Assembly (NCBI GenBank): GCA_019694315.1
Contig: JAIBCE010000048.1
Span: 1-32,839, forward strand
DNA length: 32,839 bases
Origin: Sandaracinaceae bacterium
Lineage (GTDB): Bacteria > Myxococcota_A > Polyangia > Polyangiales > Sandaracinaceae
Reading direction: 5' to 3'
Shown one piece after another: positions 31,042 to 32,839 of the stretch. The notes under the pieces were generated by a model. It saw only the letters and a list, made by a program, of their open reading frames with translations. It did no database searches and was not told where the DNA came from. Position 1 is the stretch's first letter. Each line of letters opens with the position of its first letter. Both the position numbers and the translations under genes were made by a program.

Positions 31042-32756
31042 GAGTTCGCCCTGTTTCGTGGGCATTTCTCGCGCTGTCGTGCGGCCTCTCCGGCGTGTTC
31101 GGGCTCGCGCTCGGCTGCGAGTCGCGCGTCTCGCTCGGGGGCCGCTGCGCGGGCGATGCGGAGTGTGGTGCCTTGCGCTGTCTCTACGGGCGCTGTCGTG
31201 CCGAGTGCGTGACGAGCCCCGACTGTGGCGGGACGCTCGAGTGCAACGATGGCGTGTGTGCCGAGCGCACCGAGGCCTGCTCCGCGAGCGATCCGTGCAC
31301 CGATCCCACGCAGGCCTGCGCGGGCACGATCTGCGCGGTCCGATGCACCGCCGAGGGCACCTGCGATCCGAGCTCCGAGTGCGTCCCGCGCGTGGGCGGT
31401 CGCGTCTGCGTCCCGCGTGTGCTGGGCGTGGACGCGGGCCTCGAGGTCGACGCGTCGATCGCCTCCGATGTGAGCGAGTCGAGCGACACGGGCCTCGACG
31501 CGGGGCCCCCGACGCACGCCATCACCGATCTCTGCGTGGGCATCTATCACATGTGTGTGGTGGACGGCCCTCTCGGCACCGTGCGCTGCTGGGGTGTCGG
31601 ACACGGCGGCGAGCTCGGTGGCGGCGAGGCGCTCTCCGCGAGCTCGAGCGACGTGATCGACTGCATGGCGCAGAACGACGGAATGACCTGCTTCGCCACG
31701 TTCACGCCGCGCACGGTCGTCGATCGTGCGGGACCGATTCGCGACATCGTCGAGCTCCAGTGTGGAGAGCGCAGCTCGATGGCGCGCACCCGCGACGGGC
31801 GGCTCTATTCCTGGGGCATCGGCACCGACGGTCAGCTCGGTCGCGACTACACACCTCCGGTCGCGCACGCGTACGAGGAGTACGCGGGGCTCGTCACCGA
31901 TCGCCTCGGCACCGCCCTCGAGGGCGTGCTCGGCGTGGCGCTCGGCTCTCGGCATGCGTGCGCGATCCTGGCCGATCGCACGCTGTGCTGGGGCGCTGCC
32001 TATGCGCTTCCCGTCGGACAGCTCGGCAACGGCGCCGACGTGTCCTTCGAGTACGGTGCGCTCGCCGCCACGGAGCTCGGTGTCACGCGCGGCGCGGCCA
32101 TGACGACGATCAGCACCTGTGCGATCGATGCGACGGGTGTTCACTGCGTCGGCCTCAACGAGGTGGGCGTCGTGGGCGAACAGACGAGCGTGGACGCGAT
32201 CGTCCGCAGCCCTGCCAACGCGGTGGAGCTCGTCGGTCTCACGGGCAGCCCGCGCTCGATCGTCGCGGGCTCGCAGTTCTACTGTGCGCTCTTCGGCGAC
32301 ACGCCCGGCTGCTGGGGTCAGGGCGTCGAGGGCGCGCTCGGGCGCGGCGAGGTCATCGACTATCCGATGCGCTGCCCCGACGGCATGTCGTACTGCGACC
32401 CACGTGCCGAGGCGATCTCGAGCCCGCTGCGCTTCGACAGCATCGCGTCGGGCCCCGGCGCGAGCACGGTGTGCGGCACGAGCGGCGGGCGTGTGTACTG
32501 CTGGGGTGCCTCCGAGCGAGGACAGGCCGGGAGCGATCGGGTGTTCGCCCCGCGCGATCCCATCCTCGACACGTCGGGGCTCCCGCTCGAGAACGTTCGC
32601 GTGGTCCGCGTGGGTGGGCGCACCTCGTGCGCGCTCACCGACGACGAGGCCCTCTATTGCTGGGGCTCGAACCAGTGGGGCCACTTCCGCACCGCGCTCG
32701 ATCCCGCCGACGGGTCCGTCCAGCATCCGCGCGCCACGCGCGTGCCGCTCGATTGA
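31038..32756 (+). CDS. RCC1-repeat lipoprotein, second tandem copy
   Basis: The ATG at 31038 is inside an ATGA overlap with the upstream paralogue's stop; 572 aa. Residues 1-26 are a signal with LALGC (Cys27). The mature start CESRVSLGGRCAGDAEC is nearly the same as its neighbour's, showing tandem duplication. A Cys-rich region (CRAECVTSPDCGG, CAERTEACSASDPC) runs to about residue 130, then an Asp/Ser linker, then RCC1 blades: VRCWGVGHGGELG, LYSWGIGTDGQLG, LCWGAAYALPVGQLG, GCWGQGVEGALG, VYCWGASERGQAG, LYCWGSNQWGHF. The anchor and Cys region are more alike than the blade loops, so the binding face may be diversifying. The operon-like overlap suggests the two are made together. Confidence 0.9.
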   Translation: MRVRPVSWAFLALSCGLSGVFGLALGCESRVSLGGRCAGDAECGALRCLYGRCRAECVTSPDCGGTLECNDGVCAERTEACSASDPCTDPTQACAGTICAVRCTAEGTCDPSSECVPRVGGRVCVPRVLGVDAGLEVDASIASDVSESSDTGLDAGPPTHAITDLCVGIYHMCVVDGPLGTVRCWGVGHGGELGGGEALSASSSDVIDCMAQNDGMTCFATFTPRTVVDRAGPIRDIVELQCGERSSMARTRDGRLYSWGIGTDGQLGRDYTPPVAHAYEEYAGLVTDRLGTALEGVLGVALGSRHACAILADRTLCWGAAYALPVGQLGNGADVSFEYGALAATELGVTRGAAMTTISTCAIDATGVHCVGLNEVGVVGEQTSVDAIVRSPANAVELVGLTGSPRSIVAGSQFYCALFGDTPGCWGQGVEGALGRGEVIDYPMRCPDGMSYCDPRAEAISSPLRFDSIASGPGASTVCGTSGGRVYCWGASERGQAGSDRVFAPRDPILDTSGLPLENVRVVRVGGRTSCALTDDEALYCWGSNQWGHFRTALDPADGSVQHPRATRVPLD

Positions 32757-32771
32757 CCTCGGCCAGGCGCG

Positions 32772-32777
32772 TACGAT
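32772..32777 (+). promoter_or_regulatory. Putative -10 box TACGAT, leaderless start of the last gene
   Basis: TACGAT ends 6 nt before the GTG at 32784. TTGACC lies at 32753-32758, but its 13-nt spacing to the box is too short for a normal -35. Confidence 0.45.
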
Positions 32778-32783
32778 CCGGGT

Positions 32784-32839
32784 GTGCGCGCTCTCCTCGC
32801 GATGCTGTGGGTCGTCGGCTCGCTCCTGCCCCTCGTGGC
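32784..32839 (+). CDS. Start of an exported protein, 3'-truncated by window edge
   Basis: From the GTG at 32784 only 18 codons are present: MRALLAMLWVVGSLLPLV. This is one Arg followed by a hydrophobic run, i.e. the start of a signal peptide; the mature protein lies outside the window. An overlapping GTG two bases earlier gives a Cys/Ser-rich, unlikely frame. The TACGAT box 6 nt upstream supports this start. Nothing can be said about function; another tandem surface protein is possible given the neighbours. Confidence 0.55.
   Translation, partial: MRALLAMLWVVGSLLPLV

Noticed and set aside
32753..32758. TTGACC as a -35 for the last gene
   Set aside because: Spacing to TACGAT is only 13 nt, and it includes the stop codon of the preceding gene.

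Overview
The window looks like chromosomal DNA of a high-GC myxobacterium (Myxococcota, class Polyangia, Sandaracinaceae-like). This rests on very high GC, long spurious antisense frames, frequent GTG starts, and many lipoproteins in which a lipobox cysteine is followed by an Asp/Ala/Pro/Gly linker ('DAG..DAP') and then RCC1, FG-GAP or MopE-type Cys/Asp motifs. Species is not assigned. No rRNA, tRNA, CRISPR array, transposase or phage gene was seen.

Layout. 1-4812: C-terminal part of an RCC1 protein, a TPR protein with a 24-nt minisatellite, and a large FG-GAP/CARDB lipoprotein. 4838-6123: a MESH1-type small alarmone hydrolase overlapping a two-TM PH-like membrane protein. 6172-7446 (minus): a WS/DGAT acyltransferase. 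7624-12519: a run of esterase-like lipoprotein (no catalytic serine region), GH1 glycosidase and LON-domain protein. 12521-14339: a MopE-motif lipoprotein and an orphan Flp pilin, bracketed by two inverted copies of a 72-bp palindromic repeat. 14340-18019 (minus): two tandem FG-GAP/UnbV lipoprotein paralogues whose 3' ends are almost identical in DNA. 18066-18653: a Cys-rich lipoprotein. 18804-24511 (minus): a DUF3999-DUF2339 membrane pair. 24866-25810: ribF. 25840-28557 (minus): a TolC-like lipoprotein and a TIG/PDZ/polytopic membrane protein. 28671-32839: an unknown protein, two tandem RCC1 lipoproteins and the start of another gene.

Two patterns cut across the window. First, six genes, mostly stand-alone exported proteins, have a TANNNT hexamer 6-8 nt before the start codon and no Shine-Dalgarno. 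This is the layout of leaderless mRNAs, whereas operon-internal and housekeeping-like genes here have clear Shine-Dalgarno sites or 4-nt stop/start overlaps. Second, convergent gene ends carry inverted repeats, in two cases beginning and ending in the two stop codons; the most elaborate is a four-hairpin block at 18651-18806.

Functionally the region is dominated by predicted cell-surface or periplasmic display proteins (beta-propeller folds on lipid anchors), with a few metabolic and stress genes between them. No single pathway unites the window. Everything is read by eye: family calls are motif-based and no database search was run.
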